Source: an uncultured Pelagibacteraceae bacterium
GTDB lineage: Bacteria; Pseudomonadota; Alphaproteobacteria; Pelagibacterales; Pelagibacteraceae
Reading direction: 5' to 3'
NCBI GenBank assembly: GCA_902582165.1
Contig: CACHQZ010000001.1
Coordinates: forward strand, 186,001-250,000
Length of the DNA stretch: 64,000 nt
This document shows, in pieces, positions 53,132 to 62,625 of the stretch (position 1 is the first letter of the stretch; every line of letters begins with the position of its first letter). A program made the translations under genes and the position numbers. The notes beneath the pieces are model-generated. The model saw only the letters and a list, made by a program, of their open reading frames with translations. It had not been told where the DNA came from and ran no database searches.

Positions 53132-54040
53132 ATGAAAATTTATAAGAGTCCAAATCTTGATCAAAAACACCGTAACGGCGTGATAGCAATAGGTAATTTT
53201 GATGGATTACATTTAGGTCATCAAAAAGTTATAAGTGAAGCAAAACGAAAAGCTAAAAAAAATAATATACCTTTTGGAGTTATAACTTTTGAGCCAGTGC
53301 CTGTAATGTTTTTTAACAAAAAAATAAAAAACCACAGAATAAATTCTTTACAACAAAAAAAGAAACAGCTTAGAAAATTTAAGTTAGATTTTTTAATAAT
53401 AATAAAATTTAACTTAAATTTTTCATCACAATCAGCAGAAGAGTTTATTAAAAAAATTATTTTTAAAAAAACAAAATGTAAATTTCTATATGTCAGTAAA
53501 AACTTTAAATTTGGTTTTAAACGACAAGGAAATATCAAGACTTTAAAAAAATTTGAAAAAAAGTATAATTTTAAGAATATTATAACTAAACCTTTTAAAA
53601 AAAATAATAAAACAATTTCTTCAACATTTATAAGAAAAAAAATAAGATTAGGAAAAATAGTTGAGATAAATAAATTATTAAATCGTAATTGGACTATTGT
53701 TGGAAAAGTAATTAAAGGGAAGAGAAGAGGACATAAAATTGGTTTTCCAACATGTAATTTGAAATTAAATGATTACGTTGTTCCTAAACTTGGGGTTTAT
53801 GCTGTGAAAGTTGAAGGTAATAATTTTAATAAAAGTGGCATAGCTAACGTAGGCTATAGACCAACTTTTAATGGGCAAAATTTATTGTTAGAAACAAATA
53901 TATTTGGAATTAACAAAAATTTATATAATAAAGAGATAAGTGTAAGTTTTAAAAAATTTATAAGACCAGAAAAAAAATTTAGAAATTTGAAATATTTGAA
54001 AAAACAAATACAACTTGATATGAAACAGGCAAAAAAATAA
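53132..54040 (+). CDS. ribF: bifunctional riboflavin kinase / FAD synthetase
   Basis: A 302-residue enzyme making FMN and then FAD. The N-terminal adenylyltransferase domain has IGNFDGLHLGHQKVI, ITFEPVP and SSTFIRKKI; the C-terminal kinase domain has GKVIKGKRRGHKIGFPTCNL and the late ISVSFKKFIRPEKKF. It follows the HAD gene by one base and overlaps ileS by one base. Confidence 0.96.
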   Translation: MKIYKSPNLDQKHRNGVIAIGNFDGLHLGHQKVISEAKRKAKKNNIPFGVITFEPVPVMFFNKKIKNHRINSLQQKKKQLRKFKLDFLIIIKFNLNFSSQSAEEFIKKIIFKKTKCKFLYVSKNFKFGFKRQGNIKTLKKFEKKYNFKNIITKPFKKNNKTISSTFIRKKIRLGKIVEINKLLNRNWTIVGKVIKGKRRGHKIGFPTCNLKLNDYVVPKLGVYAVKVEGNNFNKSGIANVGYRPTFNGQNLLLETNIFGINKNLYNKEISVSFKKFIRPEKKFRNLKYLKKQIQLDMKQAKK

Positions 54041-56769
54041 TGTCCAAAGATACTTTGCAACTTCCTAAAACGGCTTTCTCAATGAAAGCAAGTTTGCCAC
54101 TTAAAGAACCTGAAATTTTAAAGAAATGGGAAAAAAGTAAGATTTTTGATAAGCTTAGAAAACAGTCTAAAGGAAAAGAAAAGTTCGTACTTCATGATGG
54201 TCCGCCTTATGCAAACGGTCATATACATATGGGTACTGCGCTAAATAAAATACTAAAAGATATGATAACCCGTTTTCATCAGATGAACGGCAGAGACTCT
54301 GTTTATGTACCAGGTTGGGACTGCCACGGGCTCCCAATAGAATGGAAAATTGAAGAACAATACAAAAAAAAGAAAAAGAATAAAGACGAAGTGCCTATTA
54401 AAGATTTCAGACAGGAATGTAGAGAGTTTGCAAAAAGCTGGATTGATATTCATATTAATGAGTTTAAGAGACTAGGAGTAGTAGGGGATTTTGAAAATTA
54501 TTATTCTACAATGAGTTACGAGGCTGAAGCTCAAATCGTAAGAGAGTTGGGTAAATTTCTTCTAGATGGAAGTTTATATCAAGGATTTAAACCAGTTCTT
54601 TGGTCTACTGTTGAAAAAACCGCTTTAGCTGATGCAGAAGTAGAATATTTAGATCATACTTCAAATACAATTTACGTTGCATTTAAAGTAAAGGAGACTG
54701 ACAAAGATTTTCTAAAAGACTCTAGCATAATAATTTGGACTACTACACCCTGGACTATACCTGCAAATAAAGCATTAGCTTTTAATAGTAATATTGAATA
54801 CGCGGTTTTAGAAATTGAAAACCTTGAGCACTTTAAAGACAAGAGAATTGTAGTTGCAAAAAATTTAATTAAGTCGATTACTAAAGAGTGTGAAATTAAA
54901 AACTACAAAGAACTGAAGACTTTTAAGGGTTCTGAATTTAAAGGTACAGTATGCAGTCATCCATTTGTCAAAATGGATTTTGACTATAATGTTCCGATGT
55001 TAGATGCTCAGTTTGTTAATTTGGAGCAGGGAACGGGGATTGTTCATTGCGCTCCAAGTCACGGTCCAGATGACTTTAATTTATGTTTAAAAAATAACAT
55101 TCCATCACTTTACACAGTTGATAACGCGGGTCTTTATACTAAAGAAGTCCCATATTTTACAAATACACATGTATTTAAGGCAGATTCAATCGTTATAGAA
55201 AAACTAAAAGAGCAAAACAAATTACTTAAAAACGATAAACTTAATCATAGCTATCCTCATTCATGGAGATCGAAGGCTCCATTAATTTACAGAGCAACGC
55301 CTCAATGGTTTATTTCTATGCAAAAAAATAAATTAAGAGATAAAGCAGTCAAAGCAATAAGCGAGACTGTTTTTTACCCAAATAAAGGTAAGGAAAGGCT
55401 TTTATCAATGATTGAAGGAAGACCAGATTGGTGTGTTTCAAGACAAAGAGTTTGGGGTGTACCTTTGCCTATATTCATTAATAAAAAGACAAAAGAGCCA
55501 TTAAGAGATCAAAAAATTATAGATAGGATTGCTTCTATTTATGAAAAGCAAGGCTCTGATTGTTGGTTTACAGATGACGCAAAAGTTTTTTTAGGTAATG
55601 ATTATGATGCAAAAGATTATGAAAAACTAAATGATATAGTTGAAGTTTGGTTTGATAGTGGATCAACACACAGTTTTGTTTTAGAGAAAAGAAAAGATTT
55701 AAAATGGCCTGCGGATATGTATTTAGAGGGATCTGATCAGCATAGAGGCTGGTTTCACTCATCTTTGTTAGAATCATGTGGAACTCGAGGCAAAGCTCCG
55801 TTTAAAAGTATTCTTTCACATGGTTTCGTTGTAGATGGCAAAGGTATGAAAATGTCTAAATCCATGGGTAACGTTGTTTCCCCCGAAGATATATTGAAGA
55901 ATTACGGTGCAGACATACTTAGAGTTTGGGCTTCAGCGTCTGATTATGCTGAAGATTTAAGAATAGACAAAAATATTTTAGTCCAACATGCTGAGTCATA
56001 TAGAAAAATTAGAAATACTTTTAGATTTATGCTTGGTAACTTAAAAGATAATTTTGAAAAACAAAACTTCGAAAAAATCAAATTAAATGAATTCGATGAG
56101 TTGGAGCAATTTATTTTACATAAGTTATTTTTAATAAATAAATCTTTTAATGAAAATTTGAAAAATTATAATTTTCATAAACTATATAAAGAACTTTTAA
56201 ATTTTTGCACACTTGATCTTTCTTCTTTTTATTTCGATATTAGAAAAGATGTTCTTTACTGCGATAGTATAAATTCAAAAAAAAGAAAAAATTGTGTTAC
56301 AGTTCTAAATATAATTTTAGAAAGTTTATTAAAGTGGTTTGCTCCAATTTTGGTTTTTACTACTGAGGAAATCTATAGCTTAATAAATAAAAATAATGAT
56401 GAAAGTATTCATGAAAATCATTTTGTAAAAATTCCAGCAAGTTGGGGAAATGATAAGTTAAATGAAAAATGGTTAAAATTATTTAAAATTAAACAAGATG
56501 CTAATATTGCGATAGAGGAAAAAAGAGCCAATAAAGAAATCGGATCAAGCTTGGAAGCTGAAATAAAACTAAAATTAAATAAGGATCAATATGAACTTCT
56601 AAACAAATTAGATTTACCAGATTATTTTATTGTTTCCAAAGCTGTAAAGGAATTATCAAATAACGATGAAATCAAGATTGAAGTGAAAAAAGCTCAAGGA
56701 GTAAAATGCCAAAGATGTTGGAAAATTTTAGAAAAAAAATGCCAAAGAGAAAGCTGTCCAATAATTTAG
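54040..56769 (+). CDS. ileS: isoleucyl-tRNA synthetase
   Basis: A 909-residue class I synthetase: HIGH motif PYANGHIHMGTAL near residue 64, the editing domain (TTTPWTIPANKALAF near 236), KMSKS motif GMKMSKSMGN near 605 and a C-terminal zinc-binding pattern CQRCW...CQRESC that ends abruptly. Length is slightly short because of the brief C-terminus. ribF-ileS-lspA is a widespread proteobacterial order. Confidence 0.98.
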   Translation: MSKDTLQLPKTAFSMKASLPLKEPEILKKWEKSKIFDKLRKQSKGKEKFVLHDGPPYANGHIHMGTALNKILKDMITRFHQMNGRDSVYVPGWDCHGLPIEWKIEEQYKKKKKNKDEVPIKDFRQECREFAKSWIDIHINEFKRLGVVGDFENYYSTMSYEAEAQIVRELGKFLLDGSLYQGFKPVLWSTVEKTALADAEVEYLDHTSNTIYVAFKVKETDKDFLKDSSIIIWTTTPWTIPANKALAFNSNIEYAVLEIENLEHFKDKRIVVAKNLIKSITKECEIKNYKELKTFKGSEFKGTVCSHPFVKMDFDYNVPMLDAQFVNLEQGTGIVHCAPSHGPDDFNLCLKNNIPSLYTVDNAGLYTKEVPYFTNTHVFKADSIVIEKLKEQNKLLKNDKLNHSYPHSWRSKAPLIYRATPQWFISMQKNKLRDKAVKAISETVFYPNKGKERLLSMIEGRPDWCVSRQRVWGVPLPIFINKKTKEPLRDQKIIDRIASIYEKQGSDCWFTDDAKVFLGNDYDAKDYEKLNDIVEVWFDSGSTHSFVLEKRKDLKWPADMYLEGSDQHRGWFHSSLLESCGTRGKAPFKSILSHGFVVDGKGMKMSKSMGNVVSPEDILKNYGADILRVWASASDYAEDLRIDKNILVQHAESYRKIRNTFRFMLGNLKDNFEKQNFEKIKLNEFDELEQFILHKLFLINKSFNENLKNYNFHKLYKELLNFCTLDLSSFYFDIRKDVLYCDSINSKKRKNCVTVLNIILESLLKWFAPILVFTTEEIYSLINKNNDESIHENHFVKIPASWGNDKLNEKWLKLFKIKQDANIAIEEKRANKEIGSSLEAEIKLKLNKDQYELLNKLDLPDYFIVSKAVKELSNNDEIKIEVKKAQGVKCQRCWKILEKKCQRESCPII

Positions 56770-56781
56770 AAAGTCAATATT

Positions 56782-57282
56782 TTGATCGAGCTTGAAAAAT
56801 TGAAAAACACAATAATTACAAAAAACAATTTCTATTGTTTGTGTGTTGTCTCAATAATATTTTTTTTAGATAGATATACAAAAAAATTCGTATTAAAAAA
56901 TTTCACTGAAAATACATATTTCTTAAATGATTATATCAATTTAGATTTAGTTTGGAACACAGGCATTGGTTTTGGTTTATTAAGTTTCAATTCTTCTTTT
57001 TTTTATAATATTATTACTTTATTAATTAGCTTAGTAATTTTATTTCTATTTTACATGGCTTATAAGTCAGATAAATATGATAAAACAATATTTTCAATTA
57101 TTATAGGAGGCGCTTTGGGAAATTTTTATGATAGAGTTTTTTTTAATGCAGTTCCTGACTTTATAGACTTACATTTCAATAATTTTCATTGGTTTACATT
57201 TAACTTTGCAGATATATTTATAACAATAGGGATTTTACTCTTTTTAGTAAAAGAGATATTTATAAAAAATGATAAAATTTAA
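56782..57282 (+). CDS. lspA: lipoprotein signal peptidase II
   Basis: A 166-residue membrane protease with four helices and the catalytic aspartates in GNFYDRVF and FNFADIFI. It removes signal peptides from prolipoproteins, such as the product of the next gene. The predicted start is TTG, so a later start is possible. It overlaps the lipoprotein gene by 14 bases. Confidence 0.93.
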   Translation: MIELEKLKNTIITKNNFYCLCVVSIIFFLDRYTKKFVLKNFTENTYFLNDYINLDLVWNTGIGFGLLSFNSSFFYNIITLLISLVILFLFYMAYKSDKYDKTIFSIIIGGALGNFYDRVFFNAVPDFIDLHFNNFHWFTFNFADIFITIGILLFLVKEIFIKNDKI

Positions 57283-57583
57283 AATAATTTTTATTAGTCT
57301 TTTATTTTCATTAATTGCTTCATGCAATACATTTTCAGATGCAGCCAAGGTATTGAGAAACGAGAAAACAAATACTAGAGATGAATTTTTAGTAAATAAA
57401 AGAGAGCCTTTGATTTTACCTCCAGACTACAACGAAATACCTAAACCTGGTTCTAAAATAAATTCTAAAAATGATAATTCTAGCAAAATAGAAGACATAT
57501 TAAAAATTGAAAAAGATAAAAGTCCTCAAACTGGAAGCACAAAATCAGTAGAGGACTCGATTTTAGATAAGATAAGCAAGTGA
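57269..57583 (+). CDS. BamF-like lipoprotein (DUF3035)
   Basis: A 104-residue lipoprotein with the signal peptide and lipobox SLIASC (Cys19). After it, DEFLVNKREPLILPPDYNEIPKPG matches the DUF3035/BamF pattern, an outer-membrane assembly component of Alphaproteobacteria. Following lspA is the usual place. Function in BAM is from family knowledge, not visible here. Confidence 0.82.
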   Translation: MIKFKIIFISLLFSLIASCNTFSDAAKVLRNEKTNTRDEFLVNKREPLILPPDYNEIPKPGSKINSKNDNSSKIEDILKIEKDKSPQTGSTKSVEDSILDKISK

Positions 57584-58794
57584 AAAAAAAAATAATTTAT
57601 TATAAAAATTATATTAATAAAGATGTATTAAGTAAAAAAGTTCACAATAATTTTAATAGAGATTTTGATCGTTTCTACAAAAATATTACTCAAAATTTAA
57701 ATAAAATTAAAAATACATTTCATGTGTTTAGTAAAGATTTTAAACTCGATTATACAGAAAAAAAACTTAAAAAATTTAAAAGATTTAAAACTATAGGAGT
57801 AATTGGAATGGGAGGCTCTATATTGGGGGCAAAAGCAATTTATCAATTTTTAAGCAATAAGATTAAAACTAAAGCCTTTTTTATAGACAATTTAGATGAT
57901 GCAAGTCTAAATCAAATAAAACAAAAAAATTTAAAAAAAATACTTTTTATAATAATTTCCAAGTCTGGAAATACTATAGAAACAATTAGTAACTTATTTG
58001 CATTAGGTATTTTAAAAAAAAATTCAAAAAATATAATTATAATTTCTGAAAAAAAAAAAAGTATCTTAGCACAACTAGCTCAAAAATATGGAATACTTCA
58101 TATTAATCATAAAAATTATCTAGGCGGAAGATATTCAGTATTATCAGAAGTTGGGATTATACCGTCATATTTTTTTGAGATTAATATAAAGCAACTTAGA
58201 GAAAATTTGCAAGTTCACCTAAAATCAAACAACAAATACTTTTTAAAAGAAAGCACATTAATTCTTGCTAACTTATTAGCTCAAAAAAAGTATAAAAATT
58301 TAGTCATGCTAAATTATGTTCCTGAATTAGAAAATTTTCTTTTTTGGTATCAACAACTAGTTGCAGAAAGTCTTGGTAAAAAAAATAAAGGTTTCTTACC
58401 AATTGTATCAAACACTCCTAAGGATCACCATAGTTTGTTGCAATTATACCTAGATGGTCCAAAAGATAAAATATTTTATATCTTTAGCTCAAAAGAAAAA
58501 TCAAAAAATAAAATATATACAAAAAAAATTATCCAAAACATAGATTTTTTACACGGTAAAGATTTAAATTTAATCAAATCAGCACAGAAAAATGCAGTTA
58601 TCAAAACTCTAAAAGAAAATAATATTCCATTTAGGGAATTTGTGATGAATTTTCGTAACGAAAAAGTATTAGGAGAATTATTTGCATATTTTATGTTGGA
58701 GACTGCGATAGCAGGTAAAATTGTAAAAATTAATCCTTTTGACCAACCTTCTGTTGAGCAAATAAAAAATTATACTAAAAAAATTCTAATCTAA
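57580..58794 (+). CDS. pgi: glucose-6-phosphate isomerase, short form
   Basis: A 404-residue SIS-fold isomerase, much shorter than the about 550 residues of the enteric enzyme. Visible motifs are GMGGSILGAKA, ISKSGNTIET, LGGRYSVLSEVG, PKDHHSLLQLYLDG and PFDQPSVEQIK with the catalytic His, Glu and Lys. It interconverts glucose and fructose 6-phosphates. It starts with GTG overlapping the previous stop (GTGA). Confidence 0.9.
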   Translation: MKKKIIYYKNYINKDVLSKKVHNNFNRDFDRFYKNITQNLNKIKNTFHVFSKDFKLDYTEKKLKKFKRFKTIGVIGMGGSILGAKAIYQFLSNKIKTKAFFIDNLDDASLNQIKQKNLKKILFIIISKSGNTIETISNLFALGILKKNSKNIIIISEKKKSILAQLAQKYGILHINHKNYLGGRYSVLSEVGIIPSYFFEINIKQLRENLQVHLKSNNKYFLKESTLILANLLAQKKYKNLVMLNYVPELENFLFWYQQLVAESLGKKNKGFLPIVSNTPKDHHSLLQLYLDGPKDKIFYIFSSKEKSKNKIYTKKIIQNIDFLHGKDLNLIKSAQKNAVIKTLKENNIPFREFVMNFRNEKVLGELFAYFMLETAIAGKIVKINPFDQPSVEQIKNYTKKILI

Positions 58795-59348
58795 AATTTA
58801 CCAAAAATTATTTTTGACCTACCATAAATTTTTTCAAAGACAGTTTTAAAAACTTCATCAAATTTTTCTATATCTTTCCTTTCTCTATGAATAATTATTA
58901 AAACTTCTTTTTTTGATAAACGATTTTTCTTTAATTGTAATAAAATTTTTAGAAAGTTTTTATCTTTAAATGGCGGGTCAAAGAAATAAATATCATATTT
59001 TTTTAAATCTTTTAAATGTAAAAGCTCATCAACATTTTTTTTCAAAATTTTTGCTTTATTATTAATTTTAAGTTTGAGTAAATTATTTTTTAAGATTTCG
59101 GTCGCTTTTTCATCTTTCTCTACAAAAGTTACCATTTTAGCACCACGTGAAATTGCTTCCAAACCGAATGAGCCAACTCCTGAATATAAGTCAAGTATAT
59201 TTGCATTTATTAGATTAGTTTCAACTAATTTTGAGTGTATCAAGATATTAAATATATTTTCTCTTACCGAGTCCTTAAGTGGTCTCGTATTTTGATTTTT
59301 TAAAAAAGATATTTGTTGTCCTTTTAGTTTTCCACTTATTATTCTCAT
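58791..59348 (-). CDS. rsmD: 16S rRNA (guanine966-N2)-methyltransferase
   Basis: A 185-residue Rossmann methyltransferase: MRIISGKLKG at the N-terminus, SAM motif DLYSGVGSFGLEAISRGA, FVEKDEKA and the catalytic FFDPPF (D/N-PPF). It methylates G966 of 16S rRNA. Its start shares one base with the purD stop, and its stop shares CTAA with pgi. Confidence 0.94.
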   Translation of the reverse strand: MRIISGKLKGQQISFLKNQNTRPLKDSVRENIFNILIHSKLVETNLINANILDLYSGVGSFGLEAISRGAKMVTFVEKDEKATEILKNNLLKLKINNKAKILKKNVDELLHLKDLKKYDIYFFDPPFKDKNFLKILLQLKKNRLSKKEVLIIIHRERKDIEKFDEVFKTVFEKIYGRSKIIFGKF

Positions 59349-60616
59349 TACTTATTTTTAATTACTCTCCAACCAATATCTTTTCTAAAAAAACCCTTAT
59401 TCCAACTAATCTTTTTAAGAATATTTATTATAGTTTTTTTAATTTTTAAAAAACTATTCCCTAGAGAAGTAACATTTAAAACTCTTCCTCCGTTAGATAA
59501 TACAATATTATTTTTTAGTTTAGTCCCCGAGTGGAAAATAAAACTATTTTTTTTTAGATTTATATTTTCAATATTCTTTATCTCAAAATTTTTCTTATAA
59601 TTACCGGGATATCCTTTTGAACAAAGGACAATTGTCATGCATTTTAAATTTTTCCATTTAATATTGATTTTATTTAATCTTTTACTTAGTGCGTATGAAA
59701 AAATTTTTAAGATATCAGTATTTAACCTAGGCAGAATCACCTGGCATTCTGGATCTCCCATTCTCACATTATACTCAATTAAATAAGGTTCTTTTTTTTT
59801 TATCATTAATCCTACATATAAAAAACCTGTGTAGGGTTTTCCTAATTTTTTTAATGCATTCAGTGTTGGTTTAACTATCTTATTAATGATTTTTTTTTCT
59901 AATTCTTTATCAATAATAGGTGCCGGTGAGTAAGCCCCCATCCCCCCAGTGTTAGGTCCAGTGTCATTTTCACCAACTCTTTTATGATCTTGTGCTGTTC
60001 CAAAATTTACAAAATTATTTTCGTCTACAAGTAAAAAATAACTAGCTTCCTCTCCCTCAATAAACTCCTCTAATACTAATTTCTTCGAGCTTTTAAATTT
60101 TCCCCTAAAAATTTCAGCAGCTAACTTAATAACTTTTTCTTTAGTTCTACAAATAAACACTCCTTTTCCTGCAGCTAAGCCATCTGCCTTAACTACAATT
60201 GGAAAAGAATTTGAATTTAAAAAACTCCTGACTTGGGCAATAGATTTACAAATTTTGAAATTTGCTGTTGGTATATTATTTTTTTTACAAAGCTCTTTCA
60301 TAAAAGCCTTTGAACCCTCTAATTTTGCTGCATATTTACATGGCCCAAAAACCTTAATTTTTTTTTTCTTAAAATAGTCAACCATTCCTTCAACTAAAGG
60401 TTCCTCAGGGCCAACAACTACAAGATCTACTTTATGAGACTTAAAAATTTTAAGTAATTTTTTAAAATTCAAAATATCTGCTTCGATATTCTTAGCTAAT
60501 TTTAAGGTACCAGCATTTCCAGGAATGCAAATAATTTGTTTTGTGAGTATCGACTCTCTTATTTTTTTACACAGCGCATGCTCTCTTCCACCGCTTCCAA
60601 TAATTGCTATATTCAT
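59348..60616 (-). CDS. purD: phosphoribosylamine-glycine ligase
   Basis: A 422-residue ATP-grasp enzyme of purine synthesis: IIGSGGREHALC at the start, VVGPEEPLVEG, KADGLAAGKGVFI (ATP loop), GPNTGGMGAYSPAP and EYNVRMGDPECQ with metal ligands. It is complete and of normal length. It lies upstream of rsmD and diverges from the DUF2093 gene. Confidence 0.97.
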   Translation of the reverse strand: MNIAIIGSGGREHALCKKIRESILTKQIICIPGNAGTLKLAKNIEADILNFKKLLKIFKSHKVDLVVVGPEEPLVEGMVDYFKKKKIKVFGPCKYAAKLEGSKAFMKELCKKNNIPTANFKICKSIAQVRSFLNSNSFPIVVKADGLAAGKGVFICRTKEKVIKLAAEIFRGKFKSSKKLVLEEFIEGEEASYFLLVDENNFVNFGTAQDHKRVGENDTGPNTGGMGAYSPAPIIDKELEKKIINKIVKPTLNALKKLGKPYTGFLYVGLMIKKKEPYLIEYNVRMGDPECQVILPRLNTDILKIFSYALSKRLNKINIKWKNLKCMTIVLCSKGYPGNYKKNFEIKNIENINLKKNSFIFHSGTKLKNNIVLSNGGRVLNVTSLGNSFLKIKKTIINILKKISWNKGFFRKDIGWRVIKNK

Positions 60617-60646
60617 TTTTAATGGTATCTATTATATAGTTTATAA

Positions 60647-60841
60647 ATGCTGAAAAAAAAAGCTAAACTTCTTTATAAAAACAATTCCTTTGACATTTTA
60701 GAAGAGGGCGATCATGTTACTTGTGCTGTTTCTGGAAAAGAAATTCCACTCAAAAATTTAAACTACTGGAATGTTAATTTACAAGAGGCCTATTTTTCTC
60801 CATTTGAGGTAAAAAAAAAATTTAAAAATAATAAAAATTGA
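60647..60841 (+). CDS. DUF2093 family protein
   Basis: A 64-residue protein matching the alphaproteobacterial DUF2093 pattern: AKLLY, GDHVTCAVSGKEIPL, LNYWNVNLQEAY. Function is unknown. It is encoded alone on the plus strand between purD and lpxL, ending 3 bases from the convergent lpxL stop. Confidence 0.85.
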   Translation: MLKKKAKLLYKNNSFDILEEGDHVTCAVSGKEIPLKNLNYWNVNLQEAYFSPFEVKKKFKNNKN

Positions 60842-60844
60842 AAT

Positions 60845-61702
60845 TTATTTCCATCTGTTGTGTGTCCATATCCATTGTTCAGGGTTATCAACAATCATTT
60901 CTTCCAATTCTTGATTTAATTTTTTAGTTAAATCATATTTATTTTTAAAATTAGCATTTTTAATTGGATTTTTGAATTCTATTTTAAATGTATTGTCTTT
61001 AAGTCTCTTAATAAAAACGGGAATAATATTTAAATTATATTTTATAGCCAACTGAGCAGGTAAAGTAGTCGTTAGTGCTGCCTTATTAAATAGTTCAATT
61101 TTTTCTCCTTCACTGACTCTTTGGTCAATCATCAAAGCAATATTAAATCCACGTTTTATATAATTCATGGTTTCTCTAACTCCACTTAATCCTTTTTTGA
61201 TTTGATTTTTGCAAATGAACTTTTTTCTTAAAAATACCATGAAAGGGTTAAGAAAAATATTATTTAAAGGTCTATATATCGTAGCTAATTTGAAATTTTT
61301 TTTTGTTATTTCTATAGACATAATTTCAAAATTAGCAAAATGCCCAGAAACAAAGATGACAGGTTTTCCATTTTTTTTGATTTCGTCGATTAATTTTCCT
61401 CCTGAAATCTGTACAAATTTATTATCTTTTCTAAATTTATTGAGGAACATATATTCAATAAAAGTCATACCGTAGTTAGACCACATTTTTTGAATAATTT
61501 CTCCCTTTTCTATATGTGAAAATTTTTGATTATAGTAATCAATATTTTTTTCTACAAATTTATCTGGTCTAACGATAGGTCCAATTTTTTTAAAAATAAA
61601 AGAAAAAATTTTTCTAGCTAAAGTTAAACCAAGCATTTTTCCAAATAATAAAAGAATATAAATTATCAAAGCTTCACAGAAGTATTTAAAAAATTTAATC
61701 AT
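60845..61702 (-). CDS. lpxL: lipid A lauroyl (late) acyltransferase
   Basis: A 285-residue membrane-bound acyltransferase of the HtrB/LpxL family: an N-terminal hydrophobic stretch, catalytic VSGHFANFE (H-x4-E), ATIYRPLNN, ALMIDQRVSEGEKI and the C-terminal PEQWIWTHNRW, which is diagnostic. It adds secondary acyl chains to Kdo-lipid A. It overlaps lpxK by 4 bases; which acyl chain is added is not readable. Confidence 0.9.
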   Translation of the reverse strand: MIKFFKYFCEALIIYILLLFGKMLGLTLARKIFSFIFKKIGPIVRPDKFVEKNIDYYNQKFSHIEKGEIIQKMWSNYGMTFIEYMFLNKFRKDNKFVQISGGKLIDEIKKNGKPVIFVSGHFANFEIMSIEITKKNFKLATIYRPLNNIFLNPFMVFLRKKFICKNQIKKGLSGVRETMNYIKRGFNIALMIDQRVSEGEKIELFNKAALTTTLPAQLAIKYNLNIIPVFIKRLKDNTFKIEFKNPIKNANFKNKYDLTKKLNQELEEMIVDNPEQWIWTHNRWK

Positions 61703-62625
61703 AAGATTTTTTTAATTTCATTAATTAATTTTTTTTCGTCAAAAATTTTAAGTTCAATACTACAAAATTGAATTTCTTTTAATTTGAATTTTTTAATTCT
61801 TAAATAATCTTTTTCAGTTGTTAAAATCTTTAAATTATTGATTTTCGCAAAATTAACAATTCTTAAAAGCTCCTGTTTTTGAAATTGATAGTGATCAGGA
61901 AAAAATAATTTCTTTTCTATTATTATGCCAGAATTTTTAAGCATATTAAAAAAGTTTTCAGGATTTCCAATACCAGCAAATGCTAAAACCTTTGAATTTT
62001 TTAATCTTGCAATATTTCGGGGAATATATTTTGAATAAAATATTCTAGCTAGTTTATTTATTTCTCTAATTTTCTTTTCAAAAATTTTATTCTTCCTGCC
62101 ATTTATTAAAATTAATTGAGCTTTATTTATTGCTTTTATACTTTCTCTTAAAGGTCCACTTGGGAAAATATAACCATTTCCCAATAATTGATTGCTATTA
62201 AAACAAATTATATTTAAATCTTTTTCGATTGAAGCATCTTGAAAACCATCATCCATTATTGCTACGCTAAACTTTTTCTCAGCTAACTTTAAGGCTGTAA
62301 ATCTTCTTTCTGCTATTATTTGATTGATTTTATTTTTTTTAATTAACATTTTTTCATCAGATTGGTTGTGATAAAATTTTCTGATAATAACCGGCTTTTT
62401 ACCTAAACTCCCCAATTTTTTTGCAATATGAATTGCAAGAGGAGTTTTTCCCGTGCCTCCTATAAATATATTTCCGATACAGATAACTGGAATTTTAAAC
62501 TCATTTTTTTTTGTGAAATTTTTTTTTAATAATGACAAAAAGATATAAATAAAAGTGATAGGTAATAGTAAAAAACTATATATATTAATTTTTTTTTGCC
62601 AAAACCTGGGTTTAATTATTTTCAT
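61699..62625 (-). CDS. lpxK: tetraacyldisaccharide 4'-kinase
   Basis: A 308-residue P-loop membrane kinase that phosphorylates the lipid A disaccharide at 4'. Visible are an N-terminal hydrophobic segment, VICIGNIFIGGTGKTP with Walker A, IMDDGFQD (catalytic Asp), PSGPLRE and the late LTTEKDYLR. It overlaps waaA by 14 bases. Confidence 0.96.
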   Translation of the reverse strand: MKIIKPRFWQKKINIYSFLLLPITFIYIFLSLLKKNFTKKNEFKIPVICIGNIFIGGTGKTPLAIHIAKKLGSLGKKPVIIRKFYHNQSDEKMLIKKNKINQIIAERRFTALKLAEKKFSVAIMDDGFQDASIEKDLNIICFNSNQLLGNGYIFPSGPLRESIKAINKAQLILINGRKNKIFEKKIREINKLARIFYSKYIPRNIARLKNSKVLAFAGIGNPENFFNMLKNSGIIIEKKLFFPDHYQFQKQELLRIVNFAKINNLKILTTEKDYLRIKKFKLKEIQFCSIELKIFDEKKLINEIKKIL